NCBI GenBank assembly: GCA_012274175.1
Contig: JAAOZZ010000319.1
Coordinates: 1 to 6,983 of the forward strand
Direction of reading: 5' to 3'
Source: Betaproteobacteria bacterium
GTDB lineage: Bacteria > Pseudomonadota > Gammaproteobacteria > Burkholderiales > Usitatibacteraceae
Length of the DNA: 6,983 bases
The position numbers were made by a program, and so were the translations under genes. Positions 1 through 6,728 of the stretch are shown piece after piece (the first letter of the stretch is position 1; every line of letters begins with the position of its first letter). The notes beneath the pieces were generated by a model. It was not told where the DNA came from and did no database searches. It saw only the letters and a program-made list of their open reading frames with translations.

Positions 1-372
1 CGCGATCGCGATACCCGCCTCGCTCGGATGCGCCGGCAGCTCACTCGCGGACAGGCCGGTCCTCACGTAGCTCGCGAAGAGCTCCCCGCGCGCGTTGTAG
101 ATCGCCGCGCGGCGGATGGAGGGACGGGCCTTCAGGAAGTCGAGGTTCTGCTGGGCGACCGCGCGGTCGTCGAACTCGAGCGCCGCCGTGGTCGAGTAGC
201 CGAGGAGCTCGGCCTGGATCGCGAGGTCCGTGGAATTGGACTGTCGATAGCTGTGCAGGTCGTACAGGAACAGGCTTCCCCCGCTCACGAAGAGCGCCAC
301 CAGGGTCGTGAGCACCACGCCGGCGAAGAGCTTGCGCCGGACCGAGTTGAACCACATCGACGGGGCGCTCAT
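1..372 (-). CDS. CHASE8-type membrane sensor protein, N-terminal part (histidine kinase or diguanylate cyclase), cut by window edge
   Basis: The frame is open from an ATG at 372 to the left edge, giving 124 codons beginning MSAPSMWFNSVRRKLFAGVV. Residues about 15-37 form one hydrophobic membrane segment after a short basic cytoplasmic start. The next ~85 residues look like a periplasmic CHASE8 sensor domain: a helix running into LLGYSTTAALEFDD, then NLDFLKARPSIRRAAIYN and GELFASYV, the usual CHASE8 pattern. The start codon overlaps the stop of the upstream yfiR-like gene as ATGA, so the two are very probably translationally coupled. In known families CHASE8 follows one membrane helix and precedes HAMP plus either GGDEF (YfiN/TpbB) or histidine kinase domains, often with receiver domains. 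The output domain lies outside the window, so kinase versus cyclase cannot be decided. The likely role is an inner-membrane sensor controlled by the periplasmic YfiR-like protein. An antisense frame at 41-355 is a shadow. Confidence 0.8.
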   Translation of the reverse strand, partial: MSAPSMWFNSVRRKLFAGVVLTTLVALFVSGGSLFLYDLHSYRQSNSTDLAIQAELLGYSTTAALEFDDRAVAQQNLDFLKARPSIRRAAIYNARGELFASYVRTGLSASELPAHPSEAGIAIA

Positions 373-977
373 CGCGACGCGACCTGGCGGGCCACCGAGA
401 GCAGGCGCGAGCCCAGGCGCAGCCCGTTGCGCTCGGCGGCCTCGCGCGAGATGTCGAACCGGACGCGTTCCTCGCCTTGCAGGAAGTTGATCACGCTCTC
501 CCGGGGCTGCTCCGAGGCCGCTTCGGTGACCGTGAGCACGGGACGCCCGCTCGTGGCCGAGAGCAGCTCCCGCGCGCGGCCGGATTCGAGCTCCCGGCCC
601 ACGAACAGGATATGGCAGCAGTCGCGGGGCAGCCCGTCGCCGTCCAGGCGTTTGATGCGAAGCGGCCTTCCGGCGACCTGGCGCCCGACGACCGCGTGCT
701 CGAGCTCCCGGGCGATGTCGTCGGCGCCCGCCACGCCGATCACGATCGGGCTGGCGGGCGCGCTGAACACCCCTTGCGGCCACTCGACGTACGCGGCGAA
801 CTTGTAGAGGAACGCGGCCTCGACCCGGTGCCTCGGCATGGGCCCGGACGGCTCTTCCCCGCGGCACAACGGCACGGCGATGGCGAGGAGGAGTGCGGCG
901 GCGAGCGCTCGCGGGCCCAGCGGGCTGCTGCGTGCCGCCAGTGAATGACCGCGGGATCGAATCGCCGACAATTCCAC
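369..977 (-). CDS. YfiR family periplasmic protein (DUF4154)
   Basis: The protein has 202 residues, starts with GTG at 977 and stops with TGA at 369-371, inside the ATG of the next gene. Residues ~23-38 form a hydrophobic signal-peptide core (ALAAALLLAIAVPLC) after a basic stretch. No good lipobox is present, so a secreted soluble periplasmic protein is expected. The mature part has the DUF4154/YfiR hallmarks: VEAAFLYKFAAYVEWP (~52-67), PIVIGVAG (~77-84), CCHILFVG (120-127), RPVLTVTE (~145-152) and INFLQGEERVRFDISREAA (~163-181). In Pseudomonas, YfiR binds the periplasmic domain of YfiN and holds its cyclic-di-GMP output off. The CHASE8 partner directly downstream fits the same scheme. The only cysteines outside the signal region are the adjacent pair C120-C121, so the two disulfides described for Pseudomonas aeruginosa YfiR cannot both form. 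The GTG overlaps a GAGG ribosome-binding-like stretch, so a slightly later start is possible. The family call is firm; the partner relation is inferred from the overlap. Confidence 0.88.
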   Translation of the reverse strand: MELSAIRSRGHSLAARSSPLGPRALAAALLLAIAVPLCRGEEPSGPMPRHRVEAAFLYKFAAYVEWPQGVFSAPASPIVIGVAGADDIARELEHAVVGRQVAGRPLRIKRLDGDGLPRDCCHILFVGRELESGRARELLSATSGRPVLTVTEAASEQPRESVINFLQGEERVRFDISREAAERNGLRLGSRLLSVARQVASR

Positions 978-1052
978 CTCGCTTGCCCGCGCGAAATCGG
1001 GGCCGTCACTCGAGGAAAGCTTAACACAGGCAAATTGCCCGGCGCCCCGCGG

Positions 1053-2720
1053 TCACTGCGCGAGCGCGCGATGGACCGATTGCACGCACGCCGAGCCCTC
1101 GCCGACGGCGGAGGCCACGCGCTTGACGCTTCCCGAGTGCACGTCGCCGACGGCGAAGATCCCCGGAAGGCTCGCCTCGAACGCATAAGGCCTGCGCATG
1201 GCAGGCCATTGCTGCGGCGGCAGGTCCTCGTCGCGCAGGTCCGTTCCCGTGCAGACGAATCCCTTGTCGTCCAGGCGGAGGCACCCTTCGAGCCAGCGGG
1301 TGTTGGGAACCGCGCCGGTCATGAGGAACACGTGGCCGATCGCGCGCAGCTCCTCTGGGCCCGCGGGGGCGCCGCGCCATCGCACGCGCTCGAGCCTGTC
1401 GTCGCCCTCGAGGGCGCTGACCTCCGTATGGACGTGCAGCGTGATGCCGGGGCTCTGCTCGATGCGGCGGACGAGATATCGCGACATGCTTTCCGCGAGG
1501 CCCTTCGAGCGCACGAGCAGGTGCACGTGCCGGCAGGAGCCCGCGAGGAAGACCGCCGCCTGGCCCGCGGAATTTCCGCCGCCCACCACGATCACCTCCT
1601 CGCCCCGGCACAGGCGCGCCTCGACGGCGGTGGCCGCGTAATAGACGCCGTTGCCGATGAAGCGGGAGAGGTCGGCCAGCGCGAGCTGCCGGTACTCCGC
1701 CCCGGTGGCGATGACGACGGCGCGTCCCCGCACCGTGTGCCCGTCGCTCATCTCCACGCCGTAGGGGCGATCGTCGCAATGCAATCGGAGCGCGCTGCGG
1801 GCGATCGAGATCTCGGCGCCGAACTTCTGCGCCTGCACCAGCGCCCGGCCGGCGAGGGCCTGTCCCGAGATGCCCGTGGGAAAGCCGAGGTAGTTCTCGA
1901 TCTTCGAGCTCGATCCCGCCTGGCCTCCCGGGGCGCTCGCCTCGATCACGAGCACATCGAGGCCTTCCGAAGCGCCGTAGACCGCGGCGGCGAGCCCGGC
2001 GGGGCCCGCGCCGATGACGAGCAGGTCGCGCACCCGCTGCTCGTCGAGCTGGGGATTCATGCCGAGGCACTCGGCAAGCTCGTGGATCCCGGGGTTCTTC
2101 AGCACCGTCTCGCCGCGGCAGATCACGATGGGCACGTCGTCGACGTGCACGTGGAAGCGGTCGAGCAGCTCCTGCACCGAGGCATCCCGCTCGACGTCGA
2201 GGTTCGCGTAGGGATAGGCGTTGCGGGTGAGGAATTGCTGCAGGCGAAGCGTGCCCGCCGAATGCCGCGAGCCGATGAGGATCACGTCGCCGCCCTGCGA
2301 ACCGATGAGCCCGACCCGGCGCAGGATGAACGCGCGCATCAGGAGCTCGCTCAGCTCGTAGTCGTCCTGGACGATGCCGCGCAGCGCCTCCGCCTCGATG
2401 GCGAGGGCCTCGCCGTCTTCGCGGACCCGGATGCGCACGAGGCTCGCCACGCCGCGCAGGGTGCTCATCTCGCCGGAGAACTGCCCGGGCCAGAGCACCA
2501 CGACCGGCTCCTCGCCCGCGAGGCCGGCGCGCACGATTTCCACGCTCCCCGAGAGGACCACCACGAGCTGGCGGCTGCGCTCGCCGGGTTGCGCCAGCAC
2601 GTCGCCCTTGCGGATCGCGAACTTCCGGCCGTGGGGCTCCAGGCGCGCGATCTGCGCGGGCGTGAGGCGCGGAAAGACTTGCTGCCTGCGGGTCTTCAGG
2701 AGGTCGGACGGCGCGCTCAT
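1053..2720 (-). CDS. Fused cyclic nucleotide-binding-like / thioredoxin-like / thioredoxin reductase-like FAD oxidoreductase
   Basis: This is a 555-residue cytoplasmic protein with three domains. Residues ~10-130 form a CRP-type beta barrel (GRKFAIRKGDVLAQPGE, LVVVLSGSVEIV, GQFSGEMSTL). Residues ~145-220 form a glutaredoxin/thioredoxin-like fold with the conserved cis-proline segment VPIVI (P197). Residues ~231-553 form a pyridine nucleotide-disulfide oxidoreductase domain: GAGPAG FAD site (237-242), ASAPGGQAG (261-269), ATG (338-340), GGGNSAGQAA NAD(P)H site (380-389) and GIFAVGDV (520-527). The active-site CATC of E. coli TrxB is replaced by AATA (362-365). The CxxC place of the thioredoxin-like domain reads SAGT (154-157). 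It should bind FAD and NAD(P)H but cannot pass electrons by the classical dithiol route. The cyclic-nucleotide pocket keeps GE (83-84) but not the usual arginine. Related fusions occur in many bacteria and are usually labelled thioredoxin reductase; substrate unknown. The ATG at 2720 lacks a clear Shine-Dalgarno, and CATAAT at 2728-2733 (minus strand) could be a -10 box for a nearly leaderless message. Confidence 0.9.
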   Translation of the reverse strand: MSAPSDLLKTRRQQVFPRLTPAQIARLEPHGRKFAIRKGDVLAQPGERSRQLVVVLSGSVEIVRAGLAGEEPVVVLWPGQFSGEMSTLRGVASLVRIRVREDGEALAIEAEALRGIVQDDYELSELLMRAFILRRVGLIGSQGGDVILIGSRHSAGTLRLQQFLTRNAYPYANLDVERDASVQELLDRFHVHVDDVPIVICRGETVLKNPGIHELAECLGMNPQLDEQRVRDLLVIGAGPAGLAAAVYGASEGLDVLVIEASAPGGQAGSSSKIENYLGFPTGISGQALAGRALVQAQKFGAEISIARSALRLHCDDRPYGVEMSDGHTVRGRAVVIATGAEYRQLALADLSRFIGNGVYYAATAVEARLCRGEEVIVVGGGNSAGQAAVFLAGSCRHVHLLVRSKGLAESMSRYLVRRIEQSPGITLHVHTEVSALEGDDRLERVRWRGAPAGPEELRAIGHVFLMTGAVPNTRWLEGCLRLDDKGFVCTGTDLRDEDLPPQQWPAMRRPYAFEASLPGIFAVGDVHSGSVKRVASAVGEGSACVQSVHRALAQ

Positions 2721-2733
2721 CCCGATGATTATG

Positions 2734-3474
2734 CTACGGGGACGCGGACGCGGCGCGGGATGCCGCCATGCGCCCCGACAACCCGGACCAATCCAGCTTG
2801 CGGGTGGCGATCATCGCCGTGGCGAGCAGGAAGAACACCATGAGAGAGCCCAGCAGGAGCGCGTTGTCCTCGCTTTGGAGGATCTCGTAGAGGGCGGCGT
2901 ACAGCGCCACGAAGATCGCGACCGCCGAGCCCACCAGCGCGTACTGCACCGGGTGCAGCCGGATGCCCGCGAGGACTTCCGTCAATGCGAGCGCGCAGAA
3001 CGTGAAGAGCACGAAGAGAAACGCGTATTGCGTCGCGCGGTAGGCAAGCGTGTAGACGTTCACCGGGTCGAACAGGAAAACGCCGGCGCCGCTCGCGCCC
3101 TGGAGCCTGCGCCCTGAGGCGAGCGCGTCCCACTTCGCCCGGCCGCCCGTGGCCACGCTCGTGATCCGCCACGTCGCATCGAAGCCCCCGGACGCGATGC
3201 TGAGCTCGTCCGGGGACCACGCCGGGCCGAACGAGGGATGGGGCCAGTTGGACGCGATGCGGATCTCGTTGCGATCGGCCACCGGCGCGATCTGCAGGCT
3301 CGAGGTTCCCACGAGCCCCATGCGATAGGAGTAAGGCACCGGGGTGCCGGGCTTGCGGGAAGCGTAGGGGCCGAGATTTTCGCGGATGGAGAATTGCGCG
3401 ACGGCGCCTTCGCCGGTGCCCGCGATGGCGGGACTGTGGCCGATCGGGACAGCGCGGCGCCGCGAAGGGTAGGG
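2734..3474 (-). pseudogene. creD: creD remnant: C-terminal part of inner membrane protein CreD, 5'-truncated and apparently internally deleted
   Basis: The open frame runs from the stop of the upstream phosphoesterase gene (TAG 3475-3477) to TAG at 2734-2736. It has no ATG before residue 7 of the 201-residue protein that a GTG at 3339 would give. That protein shows CreD hallmarks: ASNWPHPSF (29-37), DPVNVYTLAYRATQYAFLF (91-109), RLHPVQYALVG (127-137), LQSEDNALLLGS (154-165) and ATRKLDW (178-184). There are three predicted membrane helices (~103-121, ~131-152, ~159-178). CreD is normally about 450 residues, with an N-terminal membrane anchor and a large periplasmic domain; roughly the first 190 residues are absent here. 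CreD-like sequence (GTGEGAVAQFSI) continues upstream of the GTG, so the GTG is not a natural start. Compared with E. coli CreD as I remember it, LVG is joined to LQSED after 16 residues instead of about 64, suggesting an in-frame loss of about 49 residues that includes the SEHxGF helices. A short protein could still be made by reinitiation after the phosphoesterase, but function is doubtful. Confidence 0.72.
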
Positions 3475-4617
3475 CTAGGCCCGCACCAGGCGGATGCGCG
3501 TGATTTCCGAAGGAATGCCGAAGCGCATCGGCGGCCCCCAGTATCCGGTGCCGCGGCTGACATAGATCCACATGCGCCCGATGCGCTCGAGCCCCGCGGT
3601 GAACGGCTGCTGCAGCCGCACGAGGAAATTCCACGGCCAGAACTGTCCGCCGTGGGTGTGTCCCGAAAGCTGCAGGTCGTAGCCGGCGTCCTCCGCAGCG
3701 TGGGCGGAGCGCGGCTGGTGGGCGAGGAGCACCTTCACCACGTCCACGGGCGAGCCCGCGGCGGCGCCGTGGGGATCGCTGCGGTGGGAGGGATCGAAAT
3801 GATGGGCGGTGTAGTCCGTCACGCCCGCCACCGTGAGCGCCGCCCCGTCGTGGTCGAGCACCACGTGCTCGTTGATCAGCACGCGCGCGCCGAGTCGGCG
3901 CAGCTCGCCGATCCACGCGTGGGCGCCCGAGTAGTACTCGTGGTTGCCGGTGACCACGTAGGTTCCGTGGCGCGACGCGAGCCGCGCCAGGGGCTCGGTG
4001 TGCCGCGCGAGCTCGTGCACGCCGCCGTCGACGATGTCGCCCGTGATCGCCACCATGTCGGCGCCCAGCAGGTTGACCCGCTCGACGATCGATTCCACGA
4101 AGGCGCGCTTGATGGTGGGCCCCACGTGCAGGTCGCTGATCTGGGCGATGGTGAATCCTTCGAGGGACGCGTGGAGGCCGGCGAGCGGGATTACCACGTC
4201 CACCACCCGCGCCACGCGGCGCGCCATGAGGAACCCGACGAACGTGATCGCGGGCGTGAGGGCCATGACGGCGATGGCGGAGTCGCGCGTCCAGGCCCCG
4301 TGGGATTGCGCCGACATCACCGCAGCCGATACGAGCAGGAGCACGTCCCGGGCCGCTGTGAGCACCAGCAGCCACGAAAAGAATCCCAGCGTGAGCCACG
4401 GGAGCAGCACCGCCAGGGGACCGCGGTCCTCCCGGATCCGGAAGCCCTTGGGCAGCAACCAGAGGCAGGCGGCGAGCAGGATGGCGCCCGCGATCCGGGC
4501 GGTGCCGTCGAAGGGCGCCAGGAGCCGCACACCGACATAAAGGTGCAGCAAGGCAAGCACTACCATGAGGGGGCTCGGACGCAGGCGGGACTTCATACCG
4601 CCAACGTGAGGGCGCAT
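3475..4617 (-). CDS. Membrane-anchored metallophosphoesterase, YkuE/YaeI type
   Basis: The protein has 380 residues from ATG 4617 to TAG 3475. The first ~135 residues hold four or five hydrophobic segments (~17-35, 41-55, 67-87, 90-102, 113-131) that anchor it in the inner membrane. The rest is a calcineurin-like phosphoesterase with the full di-metal signature in order: SDLHVG (D162, H164), GDIVDGG (D194), GNHEY (N225, H226), LLAHQP (H300) and GHTHGG (H320, H322). Family members act on phosphodiesters or pyrophosphates such as UDP-diacylglucosamine in lipid pathways; the substrate here cannot be told from sequence. The C-terminal end EITRIRLVRA is typical of the family, so this gene is complete. 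The alternative start at 4596 (MKSRLRPS) is equally plausible: both ATGs are preceded by GGCGGT. A 7-bp inverted repeat lies just upstream of the first ATG. It is the first gene of the minus-strand series and is divergent from tag. Confidence 0.92.
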   Translation of the reverse strand: MRPHVGGMKSRLRPSPLMVVLALLHLYVGVRLLAPFDGTARIAGAILLAACLWLLPKGFRIREDRGPLAVLLPWLTLGFFSWLLVLTAARDVLLLVSAAVMSAQSHGAWTRDSAIAVMALTPAITFVGFLMARRVARVVDVVIPLAGLHASLEGFTIAQISDLHVGPTIKRAFVESIVERVNLLGADMVAITGDIVDGGVHELARHTEPLARLASRHGTYVVTGNHEYYSGAHAWIGELRRLGARVLINEHVVLDHDGAALTVAGVTDYTAHHFDPSHRSDPHGAAAGSPVDVVKVLLAHQPRSAHAAEDAGYDLQLSGHTHGGQFWPWNFLVRLQQPFTAGLERIGRMWIYVSRGTGYWGPPMRFGIPSEITRIRLVRA

Positions 4618-4620
4618 ACC

Positions 4621-4642
4621 GCCCCGCGCAAGTAGGCGGGGC
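4621..4642 (-). promoter_or_regulatory. Inverted repeat in the 5' leader of the phosphoesterase gene
   Basis: GCCCCGC at 4621-4627 and GCGGGGC at 4636-4642 are perfect 7-bp inverted arms around an 8-base loop. Read on the minus strand, the second arm lies directly upstream of the GGTATG start context at 4617. It would take up the only G-rich stretch that could act as ribosome binding site for that start. Folding could therefore favour the downstream ATG at 4596. All-GC arms of this length arise easily in such DNA, so a regulatory role is only a possibility. Confidence 0.3.
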
Positions 4643-4670
4643 TCGGGGTCACGCGTACGCTAGGGGCACA

Positions 4671-4677
4671 AGGGGGG
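4671..4677 (+). promoter_or_regulatory. Shine-Dalgarno of tag
   Basis: AGGGGGG ends 5 bases before the GTG at 4683. It is the best ribosome binding site in the window and decides the non-ATG start of tag. No convincing -35/-10 pair was found in the 65-base divergent gap 4618-4682, although promoters for both directions must lie in or near it. Confidence 0.7.
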
Positions 4678-4682
4678 TTGCC

Positions 4683-5240
4683 GTGGCAAAGGCCAGGACC
4701 CGATGCAAGTGGGCCGAAACCCACGAGCTGCTCGTCGCCTACCACGACGAGGAGTGGGGCGTACCCGTGCACGACGATCGGCGGCTCTTCGAGATGCTGA
4801 ACCTCGAGGGCGCCCAGGCGGGACTGAGCTGGCTCACCGTCCTGCGCAAGCGCGAAGCCTATCGCAAGGCCTTCGATCGCTTCGACGCGCGCAAGATCGC
4901 GCGCTACCCGCCGTCCAGGATCTCCGCGCTGCTGCAGGACGAGGGCATCGTGAGGAACCGGCTCAAGGTCGCCGCGGTGGTCGAGAACGCCAAGGCGTTC
5001 CTCGCGGTGCAGAAGGAGCTGGGCAGCTTCGACCGCTTCCTCTGGGCTTTCGTGGGCGGCAAGCCGCTGCGCGGCCCCGGCAACCGGCAGGCGGTGCAGG
5101 CGAGCGAGCGCATGAGCCGGGAACTCCGCAAGCGCGGCTTCCGCTTCGTGGGCCCCACCATCTGCTATGCGTTCATGCAGGCGGTCGGGATGGTGAACGA
5201 TCACGCGGTCGACTGCTTCCGGGCCCCGCGCGCGGTTTAG
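4683..5240 (+). CDS. tag: DNA-3-methyladenine glycosylase I
   Basis: The protein has 185 residues (E. coli Tag has 187), from GTG 4683 to TAG 5238-5240. It removes 3-methyladenine, a replication-blocking alkylation lesion, from DNA in the first step of base excision repair. The HhH-superfamily Tag fold is clear: RCKW at the start, AYHDEEWGVPVHDD (19-32), LFEMLNLEGAQAGLSWLTVL (35-54), GIVRNRLK (88-95), FVGPTICYAFMQAVGMVNDH (155-174). The zinc ligands known from E. coli Tag are all present as C8, H21, H174 and C178. The lesion-recognising glutamate (E42 in LEG), Y20 and W50 are kept. A strong Shine-Dalgarno, AGGGGGG at 4671-4677, lies 5 bases before the GTG and supports this start. The gene is divergent from the phosphoesterase and lies 36 bases upstream of the aldehyde dehydrogenase, with no terminator visible between them. 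No Ada-type regulatory site was recognised. Confidence 0.97.
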   Translation: MAKARTRCKWAETHELLVAYHDEEWGVPVHDDRRLFEMLNLEGAQAGLSWLTVLRKREAYRKAFDRFDARKIARYPPSRISALLQDEGIVRNRLKVAAVVENAKAFLAVQKELGSFDRFLWAFVGGKPLRGPGNRQAVQASERMSRELRKRGFRFVGPTICYAFMQAVGMVNDHAVDCFRAPRAV

Positions 5241-5276
5241 AATCCATCTCCATTCACCCATCCAGGTTTCCTCTCC

Positions 5277-6707
5277 ATGTACGAAGACCTCTCGCTCTAC
5301 ATCGACGGCGAGTTCCTGAAGGGCGGCGGGCGCCGCGAGCAGGACATCCTCAACCCGGCCACCGACGAGGTGATCGGCAAGCTCCCCCACGCCTCGAAGG
5401 AGGACCTGGACCGCGCGCTCGCAGCCGCGCAGAAGGCCTTCCAGTCGTGGCGCAGGTCCTCGCCCATGGAGCGCAGCCGCGTCCTGCGCAAGGTGGCCGA
5501 GCTCGCGCGGGAGCGCGCGAACGACATCGGCCGCAACATCACGCTCGACCAGGGCAAGCCGCTCGCCGAGGCGGTGGGCGAGGTGACCGCGTGCTCGGAG
5601 CACGCCGAATGGGCCGCGGAGGAGTGCCGCCGGATCTACGGCCGGGTGATCCAGCCGCGCGCCGAGGGCGTGCGCCAGCTCGTGCTGAAGGAGCCGATCG
5701 GCGTGTGCGCCGCGTTCTCGCCGTGGAATTTTCCGTTCAACCAGGCGATCCGCAAGATGGTCTCGGCGCTGGGCGCGGGCTGCACGATCATCGTGAAAGG
5801 GCCGGAAGATTCGCCCAGCGCGGTGGTGGCGCTGGCGCGGCTCTTCCACGACGCGGGGCTTCCGCCGGGATGCCTCAACCTCGTATGGGGCGTTCCGAGC
5901 GAGGTGTCCACCTACCTCATCCACTCGCCCATCGTGCGCAAGATCTCGTTCACCGGCTCCGTGCCCGTGGGCAAGCAGCTGGCCGCCATGGCCGGCGCAC
6001 TCATGAAGCCGTGCACCATGGAGCTGGGCGGGCACTCCCCGGTGATCGTGTGCGAGGACGCCGACGTGGACGCCGCCGCCGACATGATGGCCGCATCGAA
6101 ATTCCGCAACGCCGGGCAGGTGTGCGTCTCGCCCACGCGCTTCTACGTGCAGGAGAAGGCCTACGACCGGTTCGTCGCGCGCTTCCTCGACAAAGTCTCG
6201 AAGCTCAAGGTGGGCCCGGGCCTGGAGGCGGACACGAAGATGGGTCCCCTCGCCCATCGCCGGCGCGTGCCCGCCATCGCGGGCTTCGTGGAAGACGCGG
6301 ATGCGCGGGGCGCCACGATCCTCGCGGGCGGACATCCCATGGGCGGGCGGGGCAACTTCTTCGAGCCGACGGTCGTCGCCGACGCGCCGGACGACTCGAA
6401 GCTCATGACCCAGGAGCCCTTCGGCCCGATCATGGGAGTCAAGCGCTTCAAGACGCTGGACGAGGCGATCGAGCGCGCGAACAGCCTGCCCTACGGGCTC
6501 GCGGCCTACGCCTTCACCACCTCCACGCGCAACGCCACGCGCCTGGGAGATGCGCTCGAGTCGGGCATGGTGACCATCAACCACCTCGGGTTCGCGCTCG
6601 CGGAAACGCCCTTCGGCGGCGTGAAGGACAGCGGCTACGGCAGCGAGGGCGGGACCGAGACGTTCGACGGCTACCTGGTGACGAAATTCGTGACGCAGAA
6701 GAACTGA
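5277..6707 (+). CDS. NAD-dependent aldehyde dehydrogenase, succinate-semialdehyde dehydrogenase group
   Basis: This is a complete 476-residue aldehyde dehydrogenase, ATG 5277 to TGA 6705-6707, of normal family length. It oxidises an aldehyde to the acid in the cytoplasm. The N-terminal Rossmann domain carries FSPWNFP (147-153; N151 is the oxyanion residue), K174 and E177 in KGPEDSP, and the FTGSVPVG loop (225-232). The catalytic part has MELGGHSP (general base E249), NAGQVC with the nucleophile C283, and EPFGP (E380). E177 at the place that contacts the adenosine ribose favours NAD over NADP. The C-terminus has the oligomerisation strand, with [15 protein letters not shown] (445-459). The best family match is the succinate-semialdehyde dehydrogenase type, but related semialdehydes cannot be excluded because substrate loops are not diagnostic by eye. 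A weak AGG at 5264-5266 precedes the start by 10 bases. The gene may be read from the tag promoter; no GABA aminotransferase gene is nearby. Confidence 0.93.
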   Translation: MYEDLSLYIDGEFLKGGGRREQDILNPATDEVIGKLPHASKEDLDRALAAAQKAFQSWRRSSPMERSRVLRKVAELARERANDIGRNITLDQGKPLAEAVGEVTACSEHAEWAAEECRRIYGRVIQPRAEGVRQLVLKEPIGVCAAFSPWNFPFNQAIRKMVSALGAGCTIIVKGPEDSPSAVVALARLFHDAGLPPGCLNLVWGVPSEVSTYLIHSPIVRKISFTGSVPVGKQLAAMAGALMKPCTMELGGHSPVIVCEDADVDAAADMMAASKFRNAGQVCVSPTRFYVQEKAYDRFVARFLDKVSKLKVGPGLEADTKMGPLAHRRRVPAIAGFVEDADARGATILAGGHPMGGRGNFFEPTVVADAPDDSKLMTQEPFGPIMGVKRFKTLDEAIERANSLPYGLAAYAFTTSTRNATRLGDALESGMVTINHLGFALAETPFGGVKDSGYGSEGGTETFDGYLVTKFVTQKN

Positions 6708-6728
6708 GCGAGCGTCCCGGCGCCCCGA

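Noticed and set aside
1029..1039. Small palindrome GGCAAATTGCC between the oxidoreductase and the yfiR-like gene
   Set aside because: It has only 5-bp arms and a single copy, with no terminator T run and no clear promoter partner. It is too short to call in the 75-base gap.
945..2843. 632-codon plus-strand open frame opposite the oxidoreductase gene
   Set aside because: Its translation is rich in Arg, Ala, Asp and His with no recognisable domain. It is the antisense shadow of a well-supported minus-strand gene in high-GC DNA.
3060..3563. 167-codon minus-strand frame that might have supplied the missing 5' part of creD by frameshift
   Set aside because: The translation shows no CreD features and no membrane anchor, and its upstream part lies inside the phosphoesterase gene. 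The 5' part is absent rather than frameshifted.
2729..4399. 556-codon minus-strand open frame over the creD remnant and phosphoesterase
   Set aside because: It is out of frame with both recognised proteins and has no motifs of its own. It does not restore the missing creD N-terminus.
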